From JAOUEA01 sp963825685 (GTDB lineage Bacteria > Actinomycetota > UBA4738 > HRBIN12), in NCBI GenBank assembly GCA_963825685.1, contig CAWGUD010000016.1, positions 62,001 through 126,000 on the forward strand: DNA of 64,000 bases. Direction: 5' to 3'. Below, one piece after another: positions 17,982 to 26,914 of this stretch (within the stretch, counting starts at the first letter, position 1; each line of letters begins with the position of its first letter). The position numbers and the translations under genes are program-made. Below the pieces are notes generated by a model. The model saw only the letters and a program-made list of their open reading frames with translations. It had not been told where the DNA came from and ran no database searches.

Positions 17982-18584
17982 CTAGCGATCCCCCGCCGTC
18001 GGATCGTGCTTGCCGGGCTCCCACCGCGCACCGTAGCGGGAGGTCGCGAACCCGAGGGGCTCCTCCTCGAGCTCGGTCGCCATCGTGTCGTTCCAGCGGT
18101 TGAGGAAGCCGAACAACCCGACGACCGCGAGCATCTCGACGATCTGCCCGTCGTCCCAGTGCCGGCGGAGCTCCTCGAAGTGGGCGGGGGTCACCTCGTT
18201 CGGCACGAGCGAGGCGTCGCGGGCGAACCGCAGGACCGCACGTTCGGCCTCGTCGAAGAGGGGGGAACGCTCGAAGTCCCAGATCGCGGCGATCTTCTCG
18301 TCGACGACGCCGCGCTCGCGAGCGTCGACCGCCTCGTGCGCCTGGCAGTAGCGGCACCCGGCCGCGACGCTCGAGACGATGCCGATCAGCGGCTTCAGCT
18401 CGGTGGGCAGGGTGCCCGTGTTCCAGATCTGGGTGATCAGCTCGCTGAACGCGCGCAGGATCTCCGGACGCCTCGCCATCGTGAAGAGGCTGTTCGGCAC
18501 GAACGAGAGCGTGCGGTCGTAGTGCGCGAACAGTCGCTCGAGCTCCGGGTGATCCTCACGCCGAAGGGGCTCCATGTTCGGCAT
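17982..18584 (-). CDS. AhpD-like / carboxymuconolactone-decarboxylase-family protein
   Basis: 200 aa, all-helical. The redox motif is CRYCQAHE, with the CxxC and nearby His of AhpD-type peroxidase-related proteins, followed by the second helical half ending GFLNRWNDTMATELEEEPLGF. Such proteins act as alkylhydroperoxidase partners or in detoxification. Start ATG at 18584 is 7 nt from TACGCT (18597-18592). Confidence 0.88.
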   Translation of the reverse strand: MPNMEPLRREDHPELERLFAHYDRTLSFVPNSLFTMARRPEILRAFSELITQIWNTGTLPTELKPLIGIVSSVAAGCRYCQAHEAVDARERGVVDEKIAAIWDFERSPLFDEAERAVLRFARDASLVPNEVTPAHFEELRRHWDDGQIVEMLAVVGLFGFLNRWNDTMATELEEEPLGFATSRYGARWEPGKHDPTAGDR

Positions 18585-18591
18585 CGCGGTC

Positions 18592-18597
18592 AGCGTA
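18592..18597 (-). promoter_or_regulatory. -10 hexamer TACGCT, leaderless type
   Basis: TACGCT on the minus strand, 7 nt upstream of the ATG at 18584, no ribosome site. Confidence 0.45.
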
Positions 18598-18644
18598 CCG
18601 GGCGCGCACAGAACCGCGGGCGGCTGCGAGTAGTCTCGTTTGGA

Positions 18645-19649
18645 CTAGCAGAGCTGGTCGATCGTGCACGTCGACGGATCGCGGTCGGGCAGCCAGCGCA
18701 CGAACGTCACGGCGTGGCGGAACCGGCTCCCGCGCAGGCGTTCGTACCGCACCTCGCAGGCGAGCGCGGGCAGCACCTCGACCCAATCCACACCCACGGA
18801 GCTGACGGCGCCGCCCGGCGAGACACGGGCGAGGGCGGTCGCGGCCGCGCGGCGCACGGGCGCCCGGGAGAACGCCACGGTGCGGCCGACGTCGACGAGC
18901 CGGCCCTCGTCGTACATCCCGAGGCGGATCGAGCCCACGCCCGAGCCGGCGTGGCGGTAGCCGGTCGCCACGCACACGGCGGTGCGGACACGCCGCACCC
19001 GCAGCCACCGTCGCCCGTCGGCGTGGCGTGCGATCAGACCGTCGCGTCCGGTCGCATCGCGGTCGTCGAGCCAGACGCGGCCGGTCGTGCGGTCGAGCGT
19101 CTGCGGCGTCACCACGAACGGCTCTCCCGGTGCGATCCGACGCAGGTTCGTCGGCGCGAGTGGCAGCCCGAGCTGGCCGGCCAGGCCCTCGAGCGCGCGG
19201 CGCCGGTCGGCCAGCGGCAGGGATCGGAGGTCGGTGGCGCCGCGCGTCATCACGTCCGTGACGACCAGGGTCGCCGGGGTCGACTCGGCGAGATCGGCCA
19301 CCACCGACGGCGACGGGATCAGCCGACGCCGGACCGTGGCGAAGTCGAGACCTTCGGGTCCGACCACCACCAACGAGCCCTTCACGATCGCCTCGCCCAC
19401 ATCGAGGGACGCGAGGGACCGCACGACCTCGGGGAAGTACCGATCGAACGCCCGGCGCCGGTCCGAGACGAGACGGGCCGCACCGGGTCCGAGGCGAGCC
19501 GACACCCGCAGACCGTCCCAGTCCGGCTCGAACCGCCAATCGATGCCCTCGGGGATGCCGTCGACGACCTCACCGGCGCTCGCGATGTCGGGGAGGGAGA
19601 TGACGTCGCGCGCGACATCGACGACCATCTCCTCCCGCTCGCGCTGCAT
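18645..19649 (-). CDS. ATP-dependent DNA-ligase-like protein lacking the catalytic lysine
   Basis: 334 aa. The order of elements follows the adenylation and OB domains of LigC/LigD-type ligases: FEPDWDGLRVSAR at motif I, VKGSLVVVGPEGLDFATV at motif III, TDVMTRGATDLRSLPLADRRRALE at motif IIIa, DGLIARHADGRRWLRVRR at motifs IV-V, then the OB fold VATGYRHAGSGVGSIRLGM. But the nucleotidyl Lys of motif I (normally EPKWDG) is Asp, and the motif V lysines are Arg. It is therefore probably not an active ligase and may be a DNA-binding or structural derivative. No Ku or polymerase gene is nearby. Confidence 0.75.
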   Translation of the reverse strand: MQREREEMVVDVARDVISLPDIASAGEVVDGIPEGIDWRFEPDWDGLRVSARLGPGAARLVSDRRRAFDRYFPEVVRSLASLDVGEAIVKGSLVVVGPEGLDFATVRRRLIPSPSVVADLAESTPATLVVTDVMTRGATDLRSLPLADRRRALEGLAGQLGLPLAPTNLRRIAPGEPFVVTPQTLDRTTGRVWLDDRDATGRDGLIARHADGRRWLRVRRVRTAVCVATGYRHAGSGVGSIRLGMYDEGRLVDVGRTVAFSRAPVRRAAATALARVSPGGAVSSVGVDWVEVLPALACEVRYERLRGSRFRHAVTFVRWLPDRDPSTCTIDQLC

Positions 19650-19799
19650 CCCCCGACACTGTCAGCCGTCGTGGGCCACGACATCGGGAACACGGCGGAG
19701 ATGTGCTCGGCCGATGGTCCGAACGACGGTGGTGCGGGCGCATCCCCCAGGCGAGGGACGTCGGGTCGACGCAACCCGCGCCGACCCGTCGTCGCGGTG

Positions 19800-21437
19800 C
19801 TACGCCGGGGACACCGAGACCGAGGCCTCGGGCGAGACCGAGGCGACCGGGCTCGGCGTGACCGACGGCGCCACGGTCGGAGCGATCGAGGGCGACAGGG
19901 TCGGGCTCGCGGTCGGCACGGTCTCCTCGAGCAACGCGTCGAGGGACTCGCTCGGCACGAATCGGATGATGCCGGCCCCCAGGGGCGGCACCGACACGAT
20001 CGTGCACCCGGTGCCGCTCGCGCCCGCCGGCGTGCACGTCTCGGCCGACCGGTCGCCCACCGTGACGAGCACGCTCATGTAGCGCGCTCCGCGGTCCAAC
20101 GCCATCGCCTCGCTCACGAGCACACGGCCGGCGGAATCACCGGTCGCGGTGACGCGTCCGATCAGGACCCCCTCGGCCTCCTCGGCCGAGTACTGGCGCA
20201 TCTCCACGGTCACGACGTCGTCGGTCGCGAGATCGCGTCCGTCGACCTGCACCGTCGCCGTGACGACCCGGTTGCCCGCGGCGAACGTGATGATCGGGGC
20301 GGGCACGGGCGGCTCCGCGTCGAGCACCGGCGGGACGATCGCCGATGCGAGCGCGAGCGCGAAGATGCCGGCCGAGATCATCGTCGAGGTGGCGAGCATC
20401 TGGGTGCGACTCGCGTAGTGGCGACGCAGCACGAACGTGTCGTTGGCGTTGCCGTCGGCGTCGCTGCGCCCGAGCAGGCCGATCAGGCCGATCGCGATCG
20501 CCGCGACCCCGATCGTCGCGGCGAAGCCGAGCCACCCGGGCGTCTCCCGCACGGCGTGGGCGAGCGCGCCCGAGGCCCAGGCGAGCACCGCGACGAGCGC
20601 GGCGACGGCGATCTCGGCGATCAGCACCGCCTTGAGGCGCCGCTCCGCACGACGGCTCGGTGCGGGGGGCGCGAGGTCGGCGCCCGCGGCGTCCTCGAGC
20701 GAGACGTCCCATCCGACCGCGGGGGTGCCGAGCACCTCGGCGGGTTCGTGGTCGCCCGTGCCGGTGAAGATCACGCGATGGTTCACCGGCGGGTCACCGA
20801 CCGGCGTCGGACACTCGATCACCACGCGCCACGGACCGGTGCGCTCGTCGAGCGGCGTCCCCATCGTCTGGGTGGACCTGATCGCCTCGACGATCGCCTC
20901 GTCGGTGGGCTGTGCGTCGGCGATGCGCGCCGACAGCTCCATCACCGGGAACAGGCCCTGCGGCAGCACACGGGCCCGCTGCACCTGCTCGAGCTGGGTG
21001 GCGGTGATCGTCTCCGTCGTGGGCGACGCCGTGGACGGCGGCGGGGTCTGGACATCGGTCAGCACCACGACGTCGTCGCCGCCGGGAGCGGGGTGGAACC
21101 GCCGGTCGATCAGGCCCTCGATCGCGGGATCGCTGCGCCGGAGCTCGTCGAGCTCGTACAGCCCGGGAACGCGGTCGGTCTGGCTCGCGGCGAGCACGAC
21201 CGGGACGTCGATCGGGGCCGTGGTGCCGGTCAACACGCGGCGAACCTGGGCGAGCCGGTCGACCGGGTCGCCGGTGCGCAACGCGGCCACCCTGGCGATC
21301 ACGTCCTCGGTCGACGCGAGGTAGGCGGACTCACGGGGCAGGAACTCGCGTTCGAGACGGACCTGGGCGGTCACGTCGACCGCCCGAGCCCGGCTCTTCC
21401 GCTCGTGGCCGGGGTGGGCGCACAGGTATCGGGTCAT
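19800..21437 (-). CDS. Large membrane protein of unknown function
   Basis: 545 aa. A cytoplasmic N-terminal region of about 275 residues, including a low-complexity PPPSTASPTTET stretch, is followed by two close membrane segments and a third after TFVLRRHYASRTQMLA, then an extracytoplasmic domain with a possible disulfide (ETCTPAGASGTGCT) and a Ser/Thr/Pro/Val-rich tail of about 45 residues. No family was recognised. The start gives MTRYLCAHPGHERK, with CxxH spacing that could bind a metal. Preceded by GGAGAGGCCC. Confidence 0.65.
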   Translation of the reverse strand: MTRYLCAHPGHERKSRARAVDVTAQVRLEREFLPRESAYLASTEDVIARVAALRTGDPVDRLAQVRRVLTGTTAPIDVPVVLAASQTDRVPGLYELDELRRSDPAIEGLIDRRFHPAPGGDDVVVLTDVQTPPPSTASPTTETITATQLEQVQRARVLPQGLFPVMELSARIADAQPTDEAIVEAIRSTQTMGTPLDERTGPWRVVIECPTPVGDPPVNHRVIFTGTGDHEPAEVLGTPAVGWDVSLEDAAGADLAPPAPSRRAERRLKAVLIAEIAVAALVAVLAWASGALAHAVRETPGWLGFAATIGVAAIAIGLIGLLGRSDADGNANDTFVLRRHYASRTQMLATSTMISAGIFALALASAIVPPVLDAEPPVPAPIITFAAGNRVVTATVQVDGRDLATDDVVTVEMRQYSAEEAEGVLIGRVTATGDSAGRVLVSEAMALDRGARYMSVLVTVGDRSAETCTPAGASGTGCTIVSVPPLGAGIIRFVPSESLDALLEETVPTASPTLSPSIAPTVAPSVTPSPVASVSPEASVSVSPA

Positions 21438-21578
21438 CAGGGGCCTCTCCTTCTCCGTCCGGTGCGACGCCCGATGCGGTGCGGCCGCAGGAGCACGAAC
21501 CGGTCCAGTCGTACGCTACACGGGGTGCGGGGCAACGGAACAGTCCCCTTCCGTACGGGGGAGGCGAGTTCGAGACCT

Positions 21579-21592
21579 TCGACCTAGGTCGA
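21579..21592. promoter_or_regulatory. 14-bp perfect palindrome TCGACCTAGGTCGA
   Basis: A perfect palindrome in the spacer between the divergent membrane-protein gene and the monooxygenase-like gene, 40 nt before the start of the latter. It could be a regulator site; no regulator gene is adjacent. Confidence 0.4.
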
Positions 21593-21631
21593 GTGGACGA
21601 GGCCCGGGGGAAGACGAGAGGGGTGGATCGC

Positions 21632-21937
21632 GTGATCGCGAGGACCTGGCGAGGGTGGACGCGGGCCGACGACGCCGACGCGTACGTCGAGTACCTGCAG
21701 CGGACCGGCATCCCGGAGTACCGAGCGACCGAGGGGAACCGCGCGGCGTACATCCTGCGGCGCAACGTCGGCGAGCGGACCGAGTTCGTGACCCTCACGC
21801 TGTGGGAGTCGCTCGACGCCGTCCGCGGCTTCGCGGGCGACGACGTCGAGCGCGCGGTCTTCTACCCCGAGGACGACCGCTTCCTGGTCGACCGCGAGAC
21901 CACCGTGGCGCACTTCGAGGTCATCGAGCCCGCCTGA
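21632..21937 (+). CDS. Antibiotic-biosynthesis-monooxygenase-like (dimeric alpha/beta barrel) protein
   Basis: 101 aa from the GTG at 21632, chosen because the family begins with the strand VIARTWRGWT. The motif AYVEYLQRTGIPEYRATEGN and later TLTLWESLDAVRGFAGDDVERAVFYPEDD fit the ABM fold (small dimeric barrel, often haem degradation or stress). A GAGAGGGG ribosome site lies upstream; a GTG three codons earlier is possible. Confidence 0.78.
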   Translation: MIARTWRGWTRADDADAYVEYLQRTGIPEYRATEGNRAAYILRRNVGERTEFVTLTLWESLDAVRGFAGDDVERAVFYPEDDRFLVDRETTVAHFEVIEPA

Positions 21938-21960
21938 GCCGCGTTCGCCGACGGGCGGGG

Positions 21961-21966
21961 TAGGCT
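21961..21966 (+). promoter_or_regulatory. -10 hexamer TAGGCT
   Basis: TAGGCT ends 10 nt before the ATG at 21977 of the acetyltransferase gene. Confidence 0.4.
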
Positions 21967-21976
21967 GCGCGCCGAG

Positions 21977-22789
21977 ATGCCCGCCGACCTCGTTCTCCTG
22001 CGCCGGATCGACGCCTACCTCGATGCGGCGCCCAGGACCGGAGCCACGGCCGAGGCGATCGGTCCGTTCACGTTGTTCCTGAACGAGGGGCATGGGTGGC
22101 GCTACTACGCCCGGCCGTCCCCCGGTGCCGCCGGGTTCACGATCGACGCGGTCCGCGCCGTTCGGAACCGTCAGCGCGCGCTCTCGCAGCCGGAGGCGTT
22201 CGAATGGATCGACGAGCTCAGCCCCGACGTGGGCGAGGCCGTCGCAGCCGATGGCATGCGGGTCGTCGATCATCCGCTGATGGTCCTGACCGACGATGTG
22301 CCGGCCCCCGGGACGCCCGAGGGTGTCGAGGTCGGCATCGTCGACCCGGACGACGACCTGGCCTCACTCAGTGCCGTCGCCGAGGTGGGATTCGCCGCGC
22401 CCGGGACGGGAACCGGGACGCCCGGGGCGGCCGACGCCGCGGCCGCGGTCGCGAGGCAGAGCGCGGACACGATCGCGTTCCAGCGAGGTCGCATGCTGGC
22501 CGGCCTCACCGTGGCCGCCGCCGCCCGCGTCTCGGGGGTCCTCGCGGCCGTGGGCTGGCACCAGCCGCTCGACGGCGCGAGCGAGATCGTCGGGGTCGCG
22601 ACCCTCCCGGCCTTCCGGCGGCGAGGACTCGGGGCCGCCGTGACCGGCACGTTGGTCGCCGACGCCCTCGAGCGAGGTGTCGAGACAGTGTTCCTGTCGG
22701 CCGACGACGACGATGTGGCCCGCGTGTACGAGCGGGTGGGCTTCCGGCGCGTGGGCACCGCCTGTGGGGCTTCAGTCCCGACGGGCTGA
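21977..22789 (+). CDS. GNAT-family N-acetyltransferase
   Basis: 270 aa. The C-terminal half holds the acetyl-CoA site: EIVGVATLPAFRRRGLGAAVTGTLVADAL (motif A, RRRGLG) and VFLSADDDDVARVYERVGFRRVG (motif B). The N-terminal half is a divergent GNAT-like or substrate domain. Substrate unknown. Leaderless-like start. Confidence 0.82.
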   Translation: MPADLVLLRRIDAYLDAAPRTGATAEAIGPFTLFLNEGHGWRYYARPSPGAAGFTIDAVRAVRNRQRALSQPEAFEWIDELSPDVGEAVAADGMRVVDHPLMVLTDDVPAPGTPEGVEVGIVDPDDDLASLSAVAEVGFAAPGTGTGTPGAADAAAAVARQSADTIAFQRGRMLAGLTVAAAARVSGVLAAVGWHQPLDGASEIVGVATLPAFRRRGLGAAVTGTLVADALERGVETVFLSADDDDVARVYERVGFRRVGTACGASVPTG

Positions 22790-22911
22790 CGCAACCGAGT
22801 CCCGGGGAGCGGTTCACTCGGCCTCTTGGAACCGGGACCGTCGCTCGTGGTCATTCCCCCTTGTGTGCGTGAGGCTCGAAGCGAGGACCTTCCACACGAA
22901 GGAGGGGTGAG

Positions 22912-23280
22912 ATGTGGGAGTTCGTGTTCGCCGCCTTCCTGGTCATCCACGGGTTGGTGCATCTCACGGTGTGGCTGGCGCCGGCGACCGTCGACGCGCC
23001 GTTCCGTGCCGACCACTCGTGGCTCCTCGGATCCGGTGAGACGCCGCACCGCGTGAGCGTGGCGCTCGCCGTGAGCGCCGCAGCCGTCTTCGTCGCTGCG
23101 GGCATCGCGCTGCTGTTCGGCGCTGCGTTCTGGGTGCCACTCGCGGTCACCGCGTCAGCGATCGGCCTCATGGTCGCCATGCTCTACTTCAACCCGTGGC
23201 TGTTGCTGGACATCGGGATCAACGCGGGGCTGCTCTACGTGCTGCTCGCGACGGACTGGGCCGAGACGTTGACCGCATGA
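22912..23280 (+). CDS. Small four-helix membrane protein
   Basis: 122 aa with about four hydrophobic segments, the first (FVFAAFLVIHGLVHLTVW) containing two His, then a polar loop with HSWLLGSGE and three further spans. Of unknown function; the HGLVHL pattern occurs in small ABC-associated or DoxX-like membrane proteins but I cannot assign it. AAGGAGGGG precedes the ATG. Confidence 0.7.
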   Translation: MWEFVFAAFLVIHGLVHLTVWLAPATVDAPFRADHSWLLGSGETPHRVSVALAVSAAAVFVAAGIALLFGAAFWVPLAVTASAIGLMVAMLYFNPWLLLDIGINAGLLYVLLATDWAETLTA

Positions 23281-23319
23281 GCGACCGACGAGGCCGTGGG
23301 TGCAGACGGTCGTCGCCAC

Positions 23320-24084
23320 TCACTCGACGTCGCGGGCCATCGTGACCGCCAGGCCGACGCCGAGCGCGATCGCGAGGTAGAGGGCCATCATGAGACCCGC
23401 CGCCGGCGGCGAGAGGAGATCCGTCCCGGTCTGTGTGAGCGATGTCGCGAGCCCGGCGAACGGGAACCACTTCACGGTCGCAGGCAGGATCGCCCCGACG
23501 AGCGACTCGACCACCAGCGCCCACCCGAGCACCCCGATGATCGCGATCAGCTGACTGCGGAGCGCGGCGCCGGCGGCCGCGCCCATCGCGCCGGAGAACG
23601 CGGCCCCCGCGCCCACGGCGAGGACCGCCACGATCACGGACGCGCCGAACGGCACCACCTCACCTGCGACCGCGAACTTCACCGCGACGGCGACGAGCGG
23701 GATCAGGCCACCGACCACCCCGAAGGCGAACCCCGCGACGCCGTACGCGATCACCTTCGCCACGACGACCGGCCACCGCTTCGGGGTCGCGAGGAACGTG
23801 CCGGACAGCGTTCGGTGGCGATGCTCCGTGGTCATCGCGGTCGCCCCGAGCACGAGGGCGAACACACCGGCGATCGACCCCGTGGTGACGAAGTCGCGCA
23901 CGTCCTCGACGGTCTCGATCGGCGTGAGACCCGCCTCGAGACCGTCCGGGGTGCCCGCGATCGCGAGCGTGGCGATCGCGCCGAGGGCGGCGAGGCCGAC
24001 CGCGCCGAGCAGCAATCCGATCCACATGCGGGTCGTGCGCACCTTGGCGACCTCGACGCCGACGAGCCGGAGCACGGCGTTCAC
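23320..24084 (-). CDS. ABC-2 type transporter permease
   Basis: 254 aa, six hydrophobic segments, with the N-terminal EVAKVRTTRMWIG and the EHRHRTLSGTFLATPKRWPVV segment typical of ABC-2 permeases. Distant paralogue of the permease at 3456-4196 (compare TTRSVWG and TTRMWIG). GTG start at 24084 overlapping the ATPase stop (GTGA). Confidence 0.88.
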   Translation of the reverse strand: MNAVLRLVGVEVAKVRTTRMWIGLLLGAVGLAALGAIATLAIAGTPDGLEAGLTPIETVEDVRDFVTTGSIAGVFALVLGATAMTTEHRHRTLSGTFLATPKRWPVVVAKVIAYGVAGFAFGVVGGLIPLVAVAVKFAVAGEVVPFGASVIVAVLAVGAGAAFSGAMGAAAGAALRSQLIAIIGVLGWALVVESLVGAILPATVKWFPFAGLATSLTQTGTDLLSPPAAGLMMALYLAIALGVGLAVTMARDVE

Positions 24085-25065
24085 CGGGCGTCCTCCGGTG
24101 GCGGCGGGATCGCAGGCGCTCGCGACCGATCGGGACCCTCGCCCTCGCCACCCTCGCCGCCGGTGAGCTGCAGGAACGCTTCCTCGAGCGACGCCTCCCG
24201 GCTGCGCAGCTCATGCAGCACGGCGCGCTCGGTCGCCGCGATCTCCCCGACCCGCTCGATCGGCAGGCCCGTCACGGAGATCGCGGCGGGGTCGTCGCCC
24301 GCCGAGACCGTCGCGCCCGCCGCCTCCAGGGCGGGGCCGAGCCTCGCCGCGTCGGGCGATCGCACGATCACGTCCCGGGCCACCGACGAGGTGATGGCCT
24401 CCACGGGCCCCTCCCGCACGAGCCGGCCGCGGTCGATCACGACGAGGCGATCGACGGTCTGGGCCATCTCGGCGAGCAGGTGGCTCGAGACGAAGACGCT
24501 GCGGCCCGCATCGGCGAACGCCCGAAGGAATCCGCGCAGCCACGCGACGCCGGCGGGGTCGAGCCCGTTGCCGGGCTCGTCGAGCACGAGCACCTCCGGG
24601 TCGCCGAGCAGCGCGGTCGCGAGGCCCAGCCGCTGCCGCATACCGCTCGAGTAGCCGCCCACCCGTCGATCGGCGTACTCGCGCATCGCCACCTGGTCGA
24701 GCACGGCGTCGATGCGCTCGCGGCCGATGCCCCCGGCCCTCGCCGCGATGCGCAGGTGGTCGCGGCCCGTGCGTCCCGGGTGGAAGCCGGTGCTCTCGAG
24801 CATCGCCCCCACGTGCGCGAGCGGCTGATCGAGGGCCGAGTACGGCCTGCCCAGGATCGTGGCCACACCCTCGGTCGGCTGCGGCCAGGCCGAGCACGAC
24901 GCGCATCGTGGTGGTCTTGCCGGCGCCGTTCGGCCCCAGGAACCCCGTGACGCGCCCACGCGGGACGGCGAACGAGAGCCCGTCGACCGCGGCGAGCTCA
25001 CCGAACCGCTTCGTGAGCCCGGCGACCTCGATCGCCGGTTCCCGCACGGGGTCGTTCGAGCTCAT
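24081..25065 (-). CDS. ABC transporter ATP-binding protein, frame broken once
   Basis: About 327 aa. Walker A GPNGAGKTTT, signature YSSGMRQRLGLA, Walker B VLVLDEPGNGLDP, SSHLLAEM. The N-terminal part and the rest are in different frames, joined by removing one C near 24883 (VLGLAQPTEGVATILG). The C-terminal extension resembles the paralogue at 4193-5143. ATG overlaps the methyltransferase stop (ATGA). Confidence 0.9.
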
Positions 25066-25662
25066 GCCTTCGTGAAGGTGGCGCGCCACGCCCGCACGTC
25101 GCCGGTCTCCAGGTTCGTCTCGAAGACGGCCTCGACGATCTCGCGCGTCTCCCAGCCCACCGAGAAGGTCTCGCGGAGCTCCTCCTCCTCGACCCGGCGG
25201 GGACCCCAGCCGGGCGGCTCCCCGTCGCTGAAGCAGAGCAGGTGCAGCACACCCCGAGGCTCCAGCGCCTCGCGCAGGCTGGCCGCGTACACGGGTCGCT
25301 CGTGATCGTCGAGCACGTGGAACAGCCCGCAGTCGAGCGCCGAGGCGAACCGGCGGCCGAGCCCGCCGACCCCGAACACGTCGGTGACGAGGAAGTCGGC
25401 CGATGCCAGCCCGCGTTCGCGCGCCTTGTCCATCGCCTTGCCGATCGCGCGCGGCGAGGCGTCGATGCCGAGCACCTCGAGGCCCCCGTCGGCGAGCGCG
25501 AGCGCGTTCTCGCCCGTGCCGCATCCCGACGTCGAGCACCGGAGACCGGAACTCGCCCGCTGCCGCGAGCGCGAGCACCGCGCGCTGGGGACGCCCGATG
25601 TCCCAGGGGGGCACGCCGATGTAGGCGTCGTCGAACCCGCGCGCGGAGGGCTGGGCGGCCAT
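25062..25662 (-). CDS. Class I SAM-dependent methyltransferase, frame broken once
   Basis: About 199 aa. The SAM motif VLDVGCGTGENALALADGG is restored by removing one G near 25526; downstream GLEVLGIDASPRAIGKAM, DCGLFHVLDDHER and LHLLCFSDGEPPGWGPRRV follow. The WDIGRPQ N-terminus and pattern resemble thiopurine-methyltransferase-like enzymes. First gene of an operon with the ABC exporter, all with 4-nt overlaps, so it might modify the exported molecule. TAGGGT lies 9 nt before the ATG. Confidence 0.87.
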
Positions 25663-25671
25663 TGGGTCGCC

Positions 25672-25677
25672 ACCCTA
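25672..25677 (-). promoter_or_regulatory. -10 hexamer TAGGGT
   Basis: TAGGGT on the minus strand, 9 nt before the ATG at 25662 of the methyltransferase-ABC operon. Confidence 0.4.
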
Positions 25678-25737
25678 GCCGGTCCCGGACGTTCGGGCGA
25701 TACGGTGGTCGTCCGACGGACGATGCGGGGGGCGACG

Positions 25738-26100
25738 GTGGATCAGGACCGGTACGAGCGGGGCCGGGAGCGGTTCCTCGAGGTGCACGACGAGAAGGCG
25801 CTCGGCGCCGTCGAGGGGCTCGGCGACCTCGGGCGGATCATCGTCGAGACGGTCTACGGCGACGTGTACACGAGACCGGGTCTGTCGACGCGCGACCGGG
25901 AACTGGCGGCGGTCGCGGCGCTGGTGGCTCTGGGACGTTCGTCGCAGATCCCCCAGCACCTGCGGGCGTCGTTGAAGGCCGGACTCTCGCCCGACGAGCT
26001 GCGCGAGGTGATCCTGCAGACCGCGACGATCGCCGGGTTCCCGCCCGCGATGAACGCGATGGCGACCCTGAAGACGATCGTCGGCGACGGGGAGGCGTGA
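25738..26100 (+). CDS. Carboxymuconolactone-decarboxylase-family protein
   Basis: 120 aa from GTG 25738 (VDQDRYERGRERF). The body ETVYGDVYTRPGLSTRDRELAAVAALVALG and QIPQHLRASLKAGLSPDELREVILQ is the CMD pattern of gamma-carboxymuconolactone decarboxylase; there is no CxxC, so decarboxylase/lactonase type rather than AhpD. A GGGGGG stretch may serve as ribosome site; ATG 25723 is an alternative start. Confidence 0.86.
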   Translation: MDQDRYERGRERFLEVHDEKALGAVEGLGDLGRIIVETVYGDVYTRPGLSTRDRELAAVAALVALGRSSQIPQHLRASLKAGLSPDELREVILQTATIAGFPPAMNAMATLKTIVGDGEA

Positions 26101-26101
26101 G

Positions 26102-26459
26102 GTGCCGATCATCGAGATCGGCGCCCTGGCGCCCGCAGGCGGCCTCGACGTCTCCGCCGCGCTCGGCGCGGTGACCACCGAGGTCGCCGCCTTCCTCGAC
26201 GAGGACCCGCGAGGCACGTGGGCGATCTACCGGCCGATCGCAGCCGGGCCACTTCGCGGAAGGGACCGACGCGCCCGCAACGCAGCCCGCCGAGACCCAC
26301 CCCGCGATCGTGCGGGTCTTCGCGAACCGGCCTCCCGACGAGGTCCCGGCCCTGCTGGAGGCGGTCGGCAGCGCCGTCGTGCGCGCGTTCGGGCTCGGCG
26401 AAGGCAACGTCGTCGTGCTGTTCGAGGCCGCCGATCCTGACCGCATGTTCTGGGGGTGA
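26102..26459 (+). CDS. Tautomerase/MIF-like small protein, frame broken once
   Basis: About 118 aa. It starts GTG-CCG-ATC-ATC, giving a Pro-2 as in 4-oxalocrotonate tautomerase-like enzymes (PIIEIGAL). After an apparent extra G near 26243 the frame continues PGHFAEG, THPAIVRVFANRPPDEVPALLEAV and VVRAFGLGEGNVVVLFE, a second beta-alpha-beta unit. The catalytic Pro fits the tautomerase superfamily, but the assignment is tentative. One nucleotide separates it from the CMD gene, so they are co-transcribed. Confidence 0.65.
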
Positions 26460-26559
26460 GCGAGCGGCGCGCTCGGGACGACGGGCCCCGGTACTTCGGG
26501 CCGATGCGCCCGGTCCGAACCGCGGTCCGCCGCGCACGATGGCGATGGAGGTGACGACG

Positions 26560-26851
26560 ATGAAGGAGGATGTGCTTCCCGAGCGGAACGACCAGCTCGA
26601 TCCGCGATCGCGCGCTCGAGCGCATCGAGAAGAAGCAGGAGTTCCACGCGCACCTGCTCGCCTACGTCCTGGTGAACGCGATGCTGATCGGCATCTGGGC
26701 GGTCACGGGCGCCGGGTTCTTCTGGCCGGTCTTCCCGCTGCTGGGCTGGGGCATCGGCATCGGGTTCCAGGCGTGGGACACGTACCGGCTCGGCGAGCCG
26801 AGCGAGCAGCAGATCCAGCGGGAGATCGAGCATCTGCGGAAGGTCGGCTGA
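26560..26851 (+). CDS. 2TM-domain protein, frame broken once
   Basis: About 96 aa. The conserved part RALERIEKKQEFHAHLLAYVLVNAMLIGIWAVTG, FFWPVFPLLGWGIGIGFQAWDTY has two membrane segments and the short amphipathic start of the 2TM family, found alone or on sensor kinases. An extra G near 26599 joins it to MKEDVLPERNDQL, which has a GGAGGTG ribosome site; a start at 26570 without a shift is less likely. Confidence 0.75.
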
Positions 26852-26900
26852 CGACCCCCTCGTGCAGGCACCCGGCGACCGGCTTGCACGCGACGCGGAC

Positions 26901-26906
26901 TATCCT
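26901..26906 (+). promoter_or_regulatory. -10 hexamer TATCCT, leaderless type
   Basis: TATCCT ends 8 nt before the ATG at 26915, no ribosome site. Confidence 0.5.
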
Positions 26907-26914
26907 TGGTCGCG

